Below are positions 16,743 to 24,722 of a DNA stretch of 48,696 nucleotides, one piece after another. The position numbers and the translations under genes were made by a program. The notes under the pieces were generated by a model that had not been told where the DNA came from, did not search any database, and saw only the letters and a list, made by a program, of their open reading frames with translations. The stretch's first letter is position 1. Every line of letters begins with the position of its first letter. Source of the DNA: JAAYJS01 sp964346185. Lineage in GTDB: Bacteria; Bacillota; Clostridia; Eubacteriales; Eubacteriaceae. The stretch covers positions 1 through 48,696 of the forward strand of contig CAYFTR010000011.1 in assembly GCA_964346185.1 (NCBI GenBank), read 5' to 3'.

Positions 16743-17341
16743 TGGAAGGAATTAAAATTATCTTTCTGATTGCCCTGTGCCTCCTCCCCCTTTGCCTGTT
16801 ACCCCTTGGGGCAAAGGGGGATAAAACCAAAACACAACCACCCGCCACCCAATCAACCGTTCAAGCCGAACCCGTTACACCGCCGTTGCCCGAAACCGAC
16901 CGCACCGATATACCGCCCGCTCCACAACCGCCTATGGAGGATAACAACCCGCCACCGGCGGTGCCGCCGCCCGAACAGTCCGAAGTTTTCAATGAAACGG
17001 AAAAAGATACTCTGTCTCCCCATTTTAAACTGTCGGAATTTCGCTGCCCCTGCGGAACCTGCAGCGGTTTCACCGCCTACCCCGATCCTCAACTGATAGC
17101 GGTACTGGAAACCGTCCGCAACCGTTGCGACAGATCCGTTGTTATTACCAGCGGGGTACGCTGCCCCGTCGAAAACAACGCCGCGGGCGGTGTCTCGAAC
17201 TCCTACCACCTGTACGGTAAAGCTGCGGATATCTATTGCCCCGAGCTTAGCACCGAGGAACTGCTTGCCAATATCTGCGTGCCGGGCGTCACGGTAATAC
17301 CCTACTACTCTCAAGGGTTTATACATATACAAGTCCCCTAG
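16742..17341 (+). CDS. Secreted peptidase M15-family (D-Ala-D-Ala carboxypeptidase-like) protein
   Basis: This 199-residue protein has a short signal peptide or anchor containing a repeated LCLLPL unit (about 8-21), a linker of about 60 residues very rich in Pro, Glu and Thr, and a C-terminal M15_3 zinc peptidase domain from HFKLSEFRC (about 94) onwards. The zinc motif is intact: SNSYHLYGKAADIYC supplies His and Asp, and GFIHIQV the last His. Such domains trim cell-wall peptides. No ribosome site precedes the ATG, which overlaps the DUF2922 stop, so translation depends on reinitiation. Pairing with DUF1659/DUF2922 hints that the small proteins act at the envelope, which is inference. Confidence 0.85.
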   Translation: MEGIKIIFLIALCLLPLCLLPLGAKGDKTKTQPPATQSTVQAEPVTPPLPETDRTDIPPAPQPPMEDNNPPPAVPPPEQSEVFNETEKDTLSPHFKLSEFRCPCGTCSGFTAYPDPQLIAVLETVRNRCDRSVVITSGVRCPVENNAAGGVSNSYHLYGKAADIYCPELSTEELLANICVPGVTVIPYYSQGFIHIQVP

Positions 17342-17351
17342 CCGATCAACA

Positions 17352-17396
17352 CGAAACACCCCGAAAACTTTTGTTTTCGGGGTGTTTTGTGTTTTA
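17352..17396. terminator. Bidirectional terminator between converging peptidase and aminomethyltransferase genes
   Basis: AAACACCCCGAAAAC pairs with GTTTTCGGGGTGTTT around a TTTT loop, with T-rich tails in the plus direction and A-rich upstream. It serves both genes. Confidence 0.88.
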
Positions 17397-17409
17397 AGTA
17401 CCTGATCCG

Positions 17410-18411
17410 TTACTCGGCACTTTTAGGAGCATAAAAAACGCGATCAGCCAATATTGCATTATAATCACCGACGGTTACCGAATCGCCGATTGCGGCTTTA
17501 TCGGTATCGACGAGCGCAAAGCCGATATTTTTTTCTACCGTAAAGCCGTAGGTAAACATGGTGACCTTCCCCACAACGTTACCGTCTTTTATAACCTCCG
17601 CACCCGGCTCGATGGTGGCGGCATCGTCGGCAACGGTAAAGCCGACAAGGCTTCTTAAGGGTTTTTCGCCTTTTACTTTTTCCAGAGCGTCCTTACCGAC
17701 AAAGTCTTCTTTCGACCAGCCGATCGTCCAGCCGTAGCCCGCTTCGACGGGGTTGGTGCCGGTCAAATCGCTCATCAGTACATAACCCGCTTCTCTGGGC
17801 AGAGAGGTTACAATAACGTCGGACGTAATGTTGAGCATATCGTAGGCTTTACCTTTTTCTACCAGTTTTTCTTCGATATCTTTTTTAATATCCGATTTGC
17901 AATACAACTCGTAACCCAACTCTCCGGTATAGCCGCTTCTGGCTATCTTAACCGGCGTGCCTTCTATCTCGTTATCCTCGATGGTAAAAAATGCCATGTC
18001 ATCCACTTTGTTTTTTAACAAATCGTTGAGAACCGCCGCGGATTTAGGCCCCTGCACGGCGTACATCGTCCAGTCCGCCGTAATGTTCTGATAGTCCACA
18101 TCAAAATTGCCTTTATGGCTGTCAAACCACTTGAGCATCTCATCGATATATAAGGTGGATACCCAGAACAAACTTTCTTCCAACCGAAAAATAATCACAT
18201 CGTCGATGATAATGCCCGACTCGTTGAGCATGGTGGTATAAACCGCCTGCCCCACCTTAGCTTGACCGATGTTGTTGACAAACATTTTGTCTAAAAATGC
18301 TGCCGAATCCTGACCGGAAACCGCCATTACCGAGTGGGTAAAATCGTAATACCCGACACCCTGCCTAACGGCTTCATGTTCTTTTCTTGCGACCGTATCG
18401 TTTTTTCTCAT
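17410..18411 (-). CDS. Aminomethyltransferase-fold (GcvT-like) protein
   Basis: This 333-residue folate-binding GcvT-family protein has YDFTHSVMAVSGQDSAAFLDKMF (about 20-42), the ARSGYTGELGYELYC segment with its conserved Asp/Glu region, and a C-terminal LVGFTV...GKVTMFTYG barrel domain. GcvT proper moves the methylene group of glycine to tetrahydrofolate, but GcvH and GcvP genes are absent here. Relatives also demethylate dimethylglycine, sarcosine or DMSP, so the substrate is open. An ATG at 18438 would add nine residues; AAAGGAG precedes the ATG at 18411, which I choose. The gene is monocistronic. Confidence 0.82.
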   Translation of the reverse strand: MRKNDTVARKEHEAVRQGVGYYDFTHSVMAVSGQDSAAFLDKMFVNNIGQAKVGQAVYTTMLNESGIIIDDVIIFRLEESLFWVSTLYIDEMLKWFDSHKGNFDVDYQNITADWTMYAVQGPKSAAVLNDLLKNKVDDMAFFTIEDNEIEGTPVKIARSGYTGELGYELYCKSDIKKDIEEKLVEKGKAYDMLNITSDVIVTSLPREAGYVLMSDLTGTNPVEAGYGWTIGWSKEDFVGKDALEKVKGEKPLRSLVGFTVADDAATIEPGAEVIKDGNVVGKVTMFTYGFTVEKNIGFALVDTDKAAIGDSVTVGDYNAILADRVFYAPKSAE

Positions 18412-18459
18412 AAACGCTCCTTTCAATGAAAACAGCAAAATCGAAAAAATCTATACCAG

Positions 18460-18474
18460 CCTGTCATCGACAGG
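18460..18474. promoter_or_regulatory. Inverted repeat before the aminomethyltransferase gene
   Basis: CCTGTC-ATC-GACAGG is a perfect repeat about 50 bases before the start, next to a TATAGA -10-like hexamer at about 18450-18457 on the minus strand. It looks like a repressor site. TTATCCACA, a consensus DnaA box, abuts it at 18475-18483. Confidence 0.35.
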
Positions 18475-18572
18475 TTATCCACAATATAAACACTGTTATT
18501 AAACGATTGTCGGTGTGTATCTTTCTTTTATTATACGCCCTTTTTCCGATTAATTCAAACCGCTCTTTTACA

Positions 18573-18598
18573 AAAATACCACCGCTAGACGGTGGTTT
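18573..18598 (-). terminator. Intrinsic terminator behind gpsA
   Basis: ACCACCG and CGGTGGT flank a five-base loop (18578-18596), followed on the minus strand by ATTTTTG. It lies about 30 bases past the gpsA stop. Confidence 0.75.
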
Positions 18599-18624
18599 TA
18601 AATACTTCTGTTACAGGTTGACGG

Positions 18625-19644
18625 TTACATTTCCATTTTACTTTCTCTATTTAATAAAGCGTTCACCGCCTCCAGGGGGTTAAGCCCGTGGTTTACAATT
18701 CGGTGAACCGCTTCGGTAATGGGCATTTCGACCCCGTAGGTTTCACTCATACGAATAGCGGCCGGAATGGCGTTAATACCTTCCACCACCATCCCCACCT
18801 CTTCGATGGCCTCTGCAGCGGTTTTGCCCTTGCCCATTAAAAACCCGGCACGGTTGTTGCGGCTGTGCCGACTGGTACAGGTGACCACCAAATCACCCAA
18901 GCCCGCCAATCCGCTAAAGGTATCGGGGTTGCAGCCGAGCTTTTCCCCCAGACGGGTCACCTCGGAAATACCCCTGGTAATGAGTGCGGCTTTTGCATTG
19001 TCACCGTAACCCAAACCTTCGGACATTCCCGTTGCCAGAGCGATAACATTTTTTAACGCACCGCATATTTCGACACCCCGCGTATCGGTGTTGGTATACA
19101 CTCGCATAAAGGGACTCGTAAAACTGCGTTGTACATACTCGGCGATCTCCAGGTTTTGACAGGCGGAAACAATCACCGTCGGCAAATCCCGGGCGACTTC
19201 CTCGGCGTGGGTAGGTCCGGAAAGTGCAACATAATATAGGGTGTCATTTTTTAACACATCGTCGATCACTTCCGTCAAGGTAAATAAATTGGTGACCTCT
19301 ATCCCCTTGGCGACGTCCACAATCACCTGCTCGTCGGGGATAAAGGGTTTTGCCTTTTGTGCCGTTTCTCTGACATAGGGCGAGGGTACCGCAAATACCA
19401 GGATATCCATATCCGTGCAGGCTTCTTCCAAATTTGTCGTGTAGTGAATGGTTTTCGGTAAAACCGTGTCCGGGAGTTTGGGGTGGGTGTGGGTGTCTTT
19501 TAAGGTGGTAATTTCTTCCGCCAGGGCGGACCATACCGTTACGAATTTTCCCGTATGGCAAAGCATACGTGCCAAAGCGATACCCCATGTCCCCGCACCT
19601 AAAATTCCGATACGATGAGCCGTATTATTTTTTATTGTTAACAT
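18625..19644 (-). CDS. gpsA: Glycerol-3-phosphate dehydrogenase [NAD(P)+]
   Basis: The enzyme reduces dihydroxyacetone phosphate to sn-glycerol-3-phosphate for membrane lipid synthesis. At 339 residues it is the usual length. The Rossmann motif GAGTWG is at 15-20, VFAVPSPYVRE at about 100, VDVAKGIE at about 129, and the catalytic Lys lies in CGALKNVIALATG. Downstream GLGDLVVTCTSRHSRN and VEGINAIPA are family signatures. GAGAGG precedes the ATG. It lies about 210 bases downstream of the UDP-glucose dehydrogenase gene, separated by a GC-rich repeat, so it need not share a transcript. Confidence 0.95.
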   Translation of the reverse strand: MLTIKNNTAHRIGILGAGTWGIALARMLCHTGKFVTVWSALAEEITTLKDTHTHPKLPDTVLPKTIHYTTNLEEACTDMDILVFAVPSPYVRETAQKAKPFIPDEQVIVDVAKGIEVTNLFTLTEVIDDVLKNDTLYYVALSGPTHAEEVARDLPTVIVSACQNLEIAEYVQRSFTSPFMRVYTNTDTRGVEICGALKNVIALATGMSEGLGYGDNAKAALITRGISEVTRLGEKLGCNPDTFSGLAGLGDLVVTCTSRHSRNNRAGFLMGKGKTAAEAIEEVGMVVEGINAIPAAIRMSETYGVEMPITEAVHRIVNHGLNPLEAVNALLNRESKMEM

Positions 19645-19699
19645 AAAGACCTCTCAATTGTTGTGATACCTGTATGATAACCTACAAATATTAAATGTA

Positions 19700-19815
19700 A
19701 ACGGATTCCGAGACGCCAAGGGCGTCGTCCGCTACAATCGGTATTTTCTTTCTGTTGGGAGAACAACTTTTCTTTTTGTAGGGGCGGCGACTCGACGCCC
19801 CTAAATCACCTCGCA
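19700..19815. repeat. GC-rich intergenic repeat, copy A
   Basis: This copy contains GACGCC-aa-GGGCGTC (about 19712-19726), the decamer GTCCGCTACA (19727-19736), and GGGCGGCGAC (19782-19791) followed by TCGACGCCCCTA. The same words recur at 24661 and 24694, and partly at 35736. It fills most of the 212-base gap between the UDP-glucose dehydrogenase and gpsA genes. Confidence 0.6.
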
Positions 19816-19856
19816 GGCAACAAAAATAAAACGCCGCACCCGTCCTCCGCCGCTCT

Positions 19857-21095
19857 TTAATCTCTCCTAAATAAATCCCGGGTATAGACCTTATCAACGC
19901 AATCATCCAGCACACTGTCGTACCGATTGGCGATAATGACATTGCTGACTTCTTTGAATTTTTTTAAATCGTTGATAATTTTCGAACCGAAAAAAGTGGT
20001 TCCGTCTTTTAACGACGGTTCGTACACAACCACCTTGGCCCCCTTCGCTTTGACCCGTTTCATCACGCCCTGGACCGACGACTGTCTGAAATTGTCGGAA
20101 TTGGCTTTCATCGTTAAGCGATACACCCCGATGGTCGGTACCTCTTCTTTACTTTCTAAATATTCACTGTTGCTGTCGTAACCGTAATAACCCGCTTTAG
20201 TGAGTACACGGTCGGCAATAAAATCCTTTCGGGTTCGGTTGGATTCCACAATGGCCGTCATCATATTTTGGGGGACATCGGCATAGTTTGCAAGCAGTTG
20301 TTTGGTATCCTTCGGCAGGCAATACCCCCCGTAGCCGAAGGAGGGGTTGTTGTAGAATGACCCGATTCTCGGATCCAAACACACGCCGTCAATAATAGCC
20401 TGGGTATCCAGCTCCCGCATTTCGGCGTAGGTATCCAGTTCATTAAAATAAGAAACCCTCAGTGCTAAAAAAGTGTTGGCAAAGAGTTTAACCGCTTCGG
20501 CTTCCGTCAAACCCATTATTAAAGTTTCGATATTTTCTTTCAACGCCCCCTCTTTGAGTAAGGACGCAAAGGTATTGGCCGCTTTAAGCAAACGGGCGTT
20601 TTGAACCTCGGTTCCCACGATGATACGAGAGGGGTACAGGTTGTCGTGCAAAGCCTTGGACTCCCGTAAAAACTCGGGGCTGAACAAAATATTGTCGCAA
20701 TGGTATTTGTCTCTGATATGGGCCGTATACCCGACAGGAACGGTAGATTTAATAACCATTACCGCATCGGGGTTTTGTTTGATCACCAATTCTATAACCG
20801 CCTCCACCGCCGAGGTGTCAAAAAAGTTTTTTTGCGGGTCGTAGTTGGTGGGCGTTGCAATCACTACATAGTCGGCATCGATATAGGCCGTTTCAGCATC
20901 GGTGGTCGCCCTTAAATTTAAATTTTTTTCTTTAAAATAATGTTCGATTTCGTCGTCCCGAAGGGGCGATTGTTTGTTGTTGATAAGATGAACCTTTTCT
21001 TCGACGATATCCACCGCAACCACTTGGTTGTGTTGTGCCAACAACGTAGCGATGGACAAGCCGACATAGCCGGTACCGGCAACGGCGATTTTCAT
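19857..21095 (-). CDS. UDP-glucose 6-dehydrogenase (nucleotide-sugar dehydrogenase)
   Basis: The enzyme oxidises UDP-glucose (or a related nucleotide sugar) twice with NAD to the uronic acid used in capsule polymers. This 412-residue protein opens with the GTGYVGLS Rossmann motif (7-14). It has VVIATPTNYD, IKSTVPVGYT, LFSPEFLRE, the central KLFANTFLALRVSYFNELD helix and the catalytic Cys in SFGYGGYCLPKDTKQ at about 260. It resembles the shorter Klebsiella/Streptococcus-type Ugd. AAGGAG precedes the ATG. Its setting next to broken polysaccharide genes fits a capsule role. Confidence 0.92.
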   Translation of the reverse strand: MKIAVAGTGYVGLSIATLLAQHNQVVAVDIVEEKVHLINNKQSPLRDDEIEHYFKEKNLNLRATTDAETAYIDADYVVIATPTNYDPQKNFFDTSAVEAVIELVIKQNPDAVMVIKSTVPVGYTAHIRDKYHCDNILFSPEFLRESKALHDNLYPSRIIVGTEVQNARLLKAANTFASLLKEGALKENIETLIMGLTEAEAVKLFANTFLALRVSYFNELDTYAEMRELDTQAIIDGVCLDPRIGSFYNNPSFGYGGYCLPKDTKQLLANYADVPQNMMTAIVESNRTRKDFIADRVLTKAGYYGYDSNSEYLESKEEVPTIGVYRLTMKANSDNFRQSSVQGVMKRVKAKGAKVVVYEPSLKDGTTFFGSKIINDLKKFKEVSNVIIANRYDSVLDDCVDKVYTRDLFRRD

Positions 21096-21260
21096 AAATG
21101 CTCCTTATATTTTGCAACTATCTACTTTCAAACATGTATGTAATAACACTTTTCATTACATTATAAATATTTAGCGTTAGATAGTTTTAAATTTTAGGTA
21201 TAAAGCATGTATGATATATTTTATATTGTTAAATTCTAGTTATGCCATTTAATTTAGCTT

Positions 21261-21455
21261 TTACTTCATGTGATTCCGGTATTCTTTTTCAGGTTGGTTA
21301 TTTTCAATAAACGGACATACTTTTTCGCAACGGCTACAGTTAATACACATAGTTACATTCGCATTAAGGAATGAAAAACCTTCGCTGTCACATATCATTG
21401 CGATACATTGCGCAGGACATACTTGTGCGCAAACATGACACCCGTGACATTCATT
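21261..21455 (-). pseudogene. Fragment of a 2x[4Fe-4S] ferredoxin-domain enzyme
   Basis: An open frame without a start codon encodes two perfect CxxCxxCxxxCP clusters (CHGCHVCAQVCP and CINCSRCEKVCP), with DSEGFSFLNANVTM between, then stops 15 residues later. This is the N-terminal part of a coenzyme F420 hydrogenase/dehydrogenase beta-subunit-like protein; such proteins are common in polysaccharide clusters. The remaining 300 or so residues are missing and the upstream side runs straight into the EpsC-like remnant at about 21455. It is a truncated remnant or an assembly joint. Confidence 0.75.
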
Positions 21456-22176
21456 TTACTGAGGGTTACCTCGCCGCTTACAAGCTGGCAAATGCCGGGT
21501 AAACGTTTTAATTCACGGCCGGTTCAGCTGCAGATTCGCGAACTTTTTTCATGTACAATAAGGGTCGCCGAGGGGATTGCGAATAATATTTGGTTGATAT
21601 TGTATTTTTTAACATTCTCGACAATGGTGTGCCTGCCNNNNNNNNNNNNNNNNNNNNNNNNNNNNNNNNNNNNNNNNNNNNNNNNNNNNNNNNNNNNNNN
21701 NNNNNNNNNNNNNNNNNNNNNNNNNNNNNNNNNNNNNAAAACAAAAGCAAGCCCGTTTGCATCAGAGAGCCGAAAACGTAGTAAGAAATGGGCATGGGTT
21801 GCACGAAAACATGCATGGCCACCAAATGAAAAAGACTGATTACGGCGGAGGAAAAAATAATTTTATTTAATTCGTGGTAACCTGCAAACTGCCACATGGA
21901 GCGGTACAGGTGCATGTGATGAAAAAACACCAACACAAATACCGTATATATCGGTAAAAATTGTTTGAATGCGTCTAAGTAAATAAGCGGTATGGCGGAA
22001 TATTTAAAGTCAAAACGCAGCAACAATGCCGCAAAGTAGGAAAAATTAACGGCAACCGTATCGTATAAAAAAAGGTAGATTGCCATGAGTTTCCATTTTG
22101 TGATGATTTGTTTATTTTGATTTCCCTCCACTTTACCTGTGTTGGAAGTGTCGACATTTGTTTGTTTTTGTTTCAT
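21453..22176 (-). pseudogene. EpsC/CapD/FlaA1-type nucleotide-sugar epimerase or dehydratase, gapped and truncated
   Basis: Members of this membrane-anchored family make rare sugars for capsule or glycans. The first 146 residues, with four membrane helices (QIITKWKLMAIYLFLYDTVA onwards), are intact up to the N gap. After the gap the frame reads H-T-I-V-E-N-V-K-K-Y-N-I-N-Q-I-L-F-A-I-P-S-A-T, the NAD-domain segment expected about 50-70 residues later. It then has a poorly matching stretch, an in-frame TGA at 21524-21526, and T-G-R-E-L-K-R-L-P-G-I-C-Q-L-V-S-G-E-V-T. The whole catalytic C-terminal domain (about 350 residues) is absent; the sequence switches to the ferredoxin fragment. No clear ribosome site precedes the ATG. 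Confidence 0.85.
21638..21737. other. Assembly gap, exactly 100 N
   Basis: Exactly one hundred N, a conventional filler for a gap of unknown length. Protein homology on both sides suggests that about 150-200 bases of the epsC-like gene are missing here. Confidence 0.97.
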
Positions 22177-22560
22177 TTAATTACCCGTACCGGTTCGATT
22201 TATCCACCCGGTTGCATTCCTTTGTATTTGACTTGGCGTAAACGACAGTTTTATAATAGTTCATCTGCTTTTAATCATCCGTTCACCAAGCTTTTACACC
22301 AATCGTTTATAAAGGATATAGTTTTGATTGAGCGGCTGATTTTTGATAAAATGTTAATGTCTGCTTAATTACATCAACGGTCGCACACAAGTGTATTTAA
22401 AAATAGTACAAAAATACTATACCCGACCGATGTAAAATCGGTATTAAATTTGATTGATTTATTCAATAAAATACCCTATCCCCCTAAGGTTTACAAGGTG
22501 TTTTGTTGTGATGAACAGAATTTTATAATTTTTAAGTAGAATGAATTTTAAAGGAGTGCC
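22177..22560 (+). promoter_or_regulatory. Gene-free stretch of 384 bases with a plus-strand promoter
   Basis: TTGACT (22228-22233) and TATAAT (22252-22257), 18 bases apart, form a strong sigma-A-type promoter pointing at the phospholipase gene about 300 bases on. Between them are a 14-codon frame (TTG start after AAAGGA, ending at 22368) and a small hairpin ACCGAT/ATCGGT near 22425-22443. I recognise no gene or RNA in it. The first 60 bases serve the divergent epsC-like remnant. Confidence 0.5.
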
Positions 22561-23385
22561 ATGGCTGCAATTTATACCCACCACCGTTTCGGTATGCAAT
22601 TGGTTTTAAACTTAAGCTATCCCTGTCAAAAAACGGTACAACACAACCCGACCCTTTATTTTTTAGGACAACAGGGGCCGGATATTTTCTTTTTTGTTTT
22701 TTCAGCTTACGGTATCCCCGATGCACCGGGAACACGTATTCATAACCAATCGGGAAAGGCATTTATCGACAAGGTGGCACCGATTATTTTTGAAAGCGGG
22801 CAATATTCCGACGTGTCCGCCTATTTTTTGGGCTGTTTGTGCCATTTTTTATTGGACGCCACCATCCACCCTTTGGTAGACGGTTTTGAAAAAACGCCCG
22901 GCTACAGTCACTCCGATATCGAAACCGAGCTGGACCGCTATTATCTGTCTTTAGACGGCTACAATCCGAGACGGTTTAACCTGTCCCGCCTGTTGCCGAA
23001 GGACAAACAAATCCCCGAACGCATCGGTCCGGTGTATTCGGGATACCCCGATATCACCCCGAAGTTTATCGCCGAAGGCATTCGCGGTTTTAAATTGTTT
23101 AAACACCTGATGTTCGCACCGAACCCGATGCGGGAACAATTTTTACATTTTGTCTTGAAAAAAATAGGTGTCGGTACCGATATTAAGGGGCATGTAATGC
23201 GACAAACACCTTTTAAAGAAGCTAAGCACTCCAACGGCGTCATCGCAACGCGTATCGACGCATTGTTAAAGGAAGCCCCGTCACTTATAGAAAATGCCTA
23301 CGACTACATTTTTAAGAATGCCCCCTTACGGGATATTTATATGAAAAATTTTAACGGTAAATGTGTAGAAAAAACAGGAGCGTAA
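22561..23385 (+). CDS. Zinc-dependent phospholipase C family protein
   Basis: This 274-residue protein is of the Zn_dep_PLPC family. The metal-binding N-terminal pattern is visible: YTHHRFGM (5-12), LYFLGQQGPDIFFF (about 37-50), and a helix LGCLCHFLLDATIHPLVDG (about 88-106) with two His and an Asp. Classical secreted phospholipases have a signal peptide; this one has none, so it may act inside the cell or on other substrates. TTAAAGGAG precedes the ATG. It overlaps the untrimmed start of the MFS gene, and the two form an operon with three bases between stop and start. Confidence 0.85.
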   Translation: MAAIYTHHRFGMQLVLNLSYPCQKTVQHNPTLYFLGQQGPDIFFFVFSAYGIPDAPGTRIHNQSGKAFIDKVAPIIFESGQYSDVSAYFLGCLCHFLLDATIHPLVDGFEKTPGYSHSDIETELDRYYLSLDGYNPRRFNLSRLLPKDKQIPERIGPVYSGYPDITPKFIAEGIRGFKLFKHLMFAPNPMREQFLHFVLKKIGVGTDIKGHVMRQTPFKEAKHSNGVIATRIDALLKEAPSLIENAYDYIFKNAPLRDIYMKNFNGKCVEKTGA

Positions 23386-23387
23386 AA

Positions 23388-24602
23388 ATGACATCTTTAG
23401 AAAAAAAATGGATATTGTACGATGTGGGTAACTCCGCCTTTATTTTGCTGGCGACAACCGTCATACCGATTTTGTTTAATAATTTGGCCGAAACTCACCT
23501 GAGTGCCGCCGATTATCTGGCGTATTGGGGCTATGCCGTTACGGCGTCTACCTTAATTGTTGCCGTTTTAGGCCCTGTTTTAGGTGCCGTTGCCGACGGA
23601 AAGGGTCGCATGAAAAAGTTTTTTGCCGGCTTTGCCCTGTTGGGTATTGTCAGCTGTATGCTGATGCCCTTTTTTACAATTTGGTATTTATTTTTAGGAA
23701 TGTATGTGATTGCCAAGGTCGGCTTTAACGGGTCGCTGGTGTTTTATGATGCCATGCTCACCGACGTTACCGCCGAAGACAGGATGGATGCCGTATCCTC
23801 CCACGGGTATGCCTGGGGGTATATCGGATCCTGTATACCCTTTGTTGTGTCCATCGCATTGATTATTTTCGGCAACCGTATCAACATAGGCTTTGACCTT
23901 AGCATGAAAATTGTATTTGTGTTGACCGGGCTTTGGTGGCTGGTGTTTACCCTGCCTCTTTTAAAAAGCTACAAACAAATCCACTATATCGATAACAAAG
24001 CGGTACACCCGACGCTTATTTTTGCCCGATTGTGGCAAACCTTAAAGGATATTAAAAAACATAAAAAAGTGTTGTTGTTTTTGGTTGCTTTTTTCTTTTA
24101 TATTGACGGGGTGTATACCATTATTAACATGGCAACGGCCTATGGGACATCTCTGGGGTTGTCGCCGACGGGGCTTATTTTAGCTTTGTTGGTCACACAA
24201 ATTGTGGCGTTTCCCTTTGCGTTGTTTTTTTCGAAATTGTCCAAAACCCGACCGACAGATGTGTTGGTTAAAATTTGTATTATTGCCTACGCTCTGATTG
24301 CTTTGTACGGCATGCAGCTGGATCAATTATACGAGTTTTGGATTTTGGCTGTAGCGGTGGGTATGTTTCAGGGAGCGATTCAGGCGTTGTCCCGTTCGTA
24401 TTTTGCGAAGATTATCCCCCCGGAAAAAAGCGGCGAGTATTTCGGTATTTATGATATTTGCGGCAAGGGTGCTTCCGTTACAGGAACGCTGTTGGTATCG
24501 GTGATTACCCAAATTACCGGTCGGCAACAAATGGCCATCGGATCGCTGGTGTTGATGTTTCTTGTCGGGTTTTATTGTTTTTACCTGGCAAATAAAGCCT
24601 GA
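23388..24602 (+). CDS. MFS transporter, UMF1 (Atg22-like) family
   Basis: This 404-residue permease has about 12 hydrophobic segments. The N-terminal KKWILYDVGNSAFILLATTVIPILF is the UMF1 family signature, followed by AYWGYAVT, LGPVLGAVADGKGRMKKF (the MFS A-like motif in loop 2-3) and the C-terminal ALSRSYFAKIIPPEKSGEYFGIYDI. The substrate is unknown; yeast Atg22 exports amino acids from the vacuole. An ATG at 23361 lies inside the phospholipase gene; AGGAG before the ATG at 23388 fixes the start. It is coupled to the phospholipase-type gene, so it might import or export a product of that enzyme. Confidence 0.85.
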   Translation: MTSLEKKWILYDVGNSAFILLATTVIPILFNNLAETHLSAADYLAYWGYAVTASTLIVAVLGPVLGAVADGKGRMKKFFAGFALLGIVSCMLMPFFTIWYLFLGMYVIAKVGFNGSLVFYDAMLTDVTAEDRMDAVSSHGYAWGYIGSCIPFVVSIALIIFGNRINIGFDLSMKIVFVLTGLWWLVFTLPLLKSYKQIHYIDNKAVHPTLIFARLWQTLKDIKKHKKVLLFLVAFFFYIDGVYTIINMATAYGTSLGLSPTGLILALLVTQIVAFPFALFFSKLSKTRPTDVLVKICIIAYALIALYGMQLDQLYEFWILAVAVGMFQGAIQALSRSYFAKIIPPEKSGEYFGIYDICGKGASVTGTLLVSVITQITGRQQMAIGSLVLMFLVGFYCFYLANKA

Positions 24603-24605
24603 GAG

Positions 24606-24722
24606 AAAGGACATCGGAACGCCTCCGTCACAGGCGGGGTTTTCGGAAAGTCGGGGCGCCGTCCGCTACAGGCGGGGTAAAATGTTTTGCAGAGGGCGGC
24701 GACGCCACGCCCCTACAGGGAT
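24606..24722. repeat. GC-rich intergenic repeat, copy B, with internal duplication
   Basis: This copy shares GTCCGCTACA (24661-24670), GGGCGGCGAC (24694-24703) and ACGCCCCTA with copy A. It also holds two near-identical units of about 23 bases: CGCC-TCCGTCACAGGCGGGG and CGCCGTCCGCTACAGGCGGGG. The first, followed by TTTT, could terminate the MFS transcript. Confidence 0.6.

Noticed and set aside
16853..17359. Minus-strand 168-codon frame antisense to the M15 peptidase
   Set aside because: It is a shadow caused by GC-rich, proline-biased codons on the other strand; it has no ribosome site or homology.
18475..18483. Consensus DnaA box TTATCCACA as a replication origin
   Set aside because: Only one box was noticed, with no dnaA, dnaN or AT-rich unwinding element nearby.
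18412..18520. Glycine riboswitch before the GcvT-like gene
   Set aside because: No tandem GGAGAG-type aptamer core is present; only a short inverted repeat is seen.
22108..22368. Plus-strand 86-codon frame over the start of the epsC-like gene
   Set aside because: It is antisense to a recognisable gene for a quarter of its length, with no ribosome site at its start and no family resemblance.
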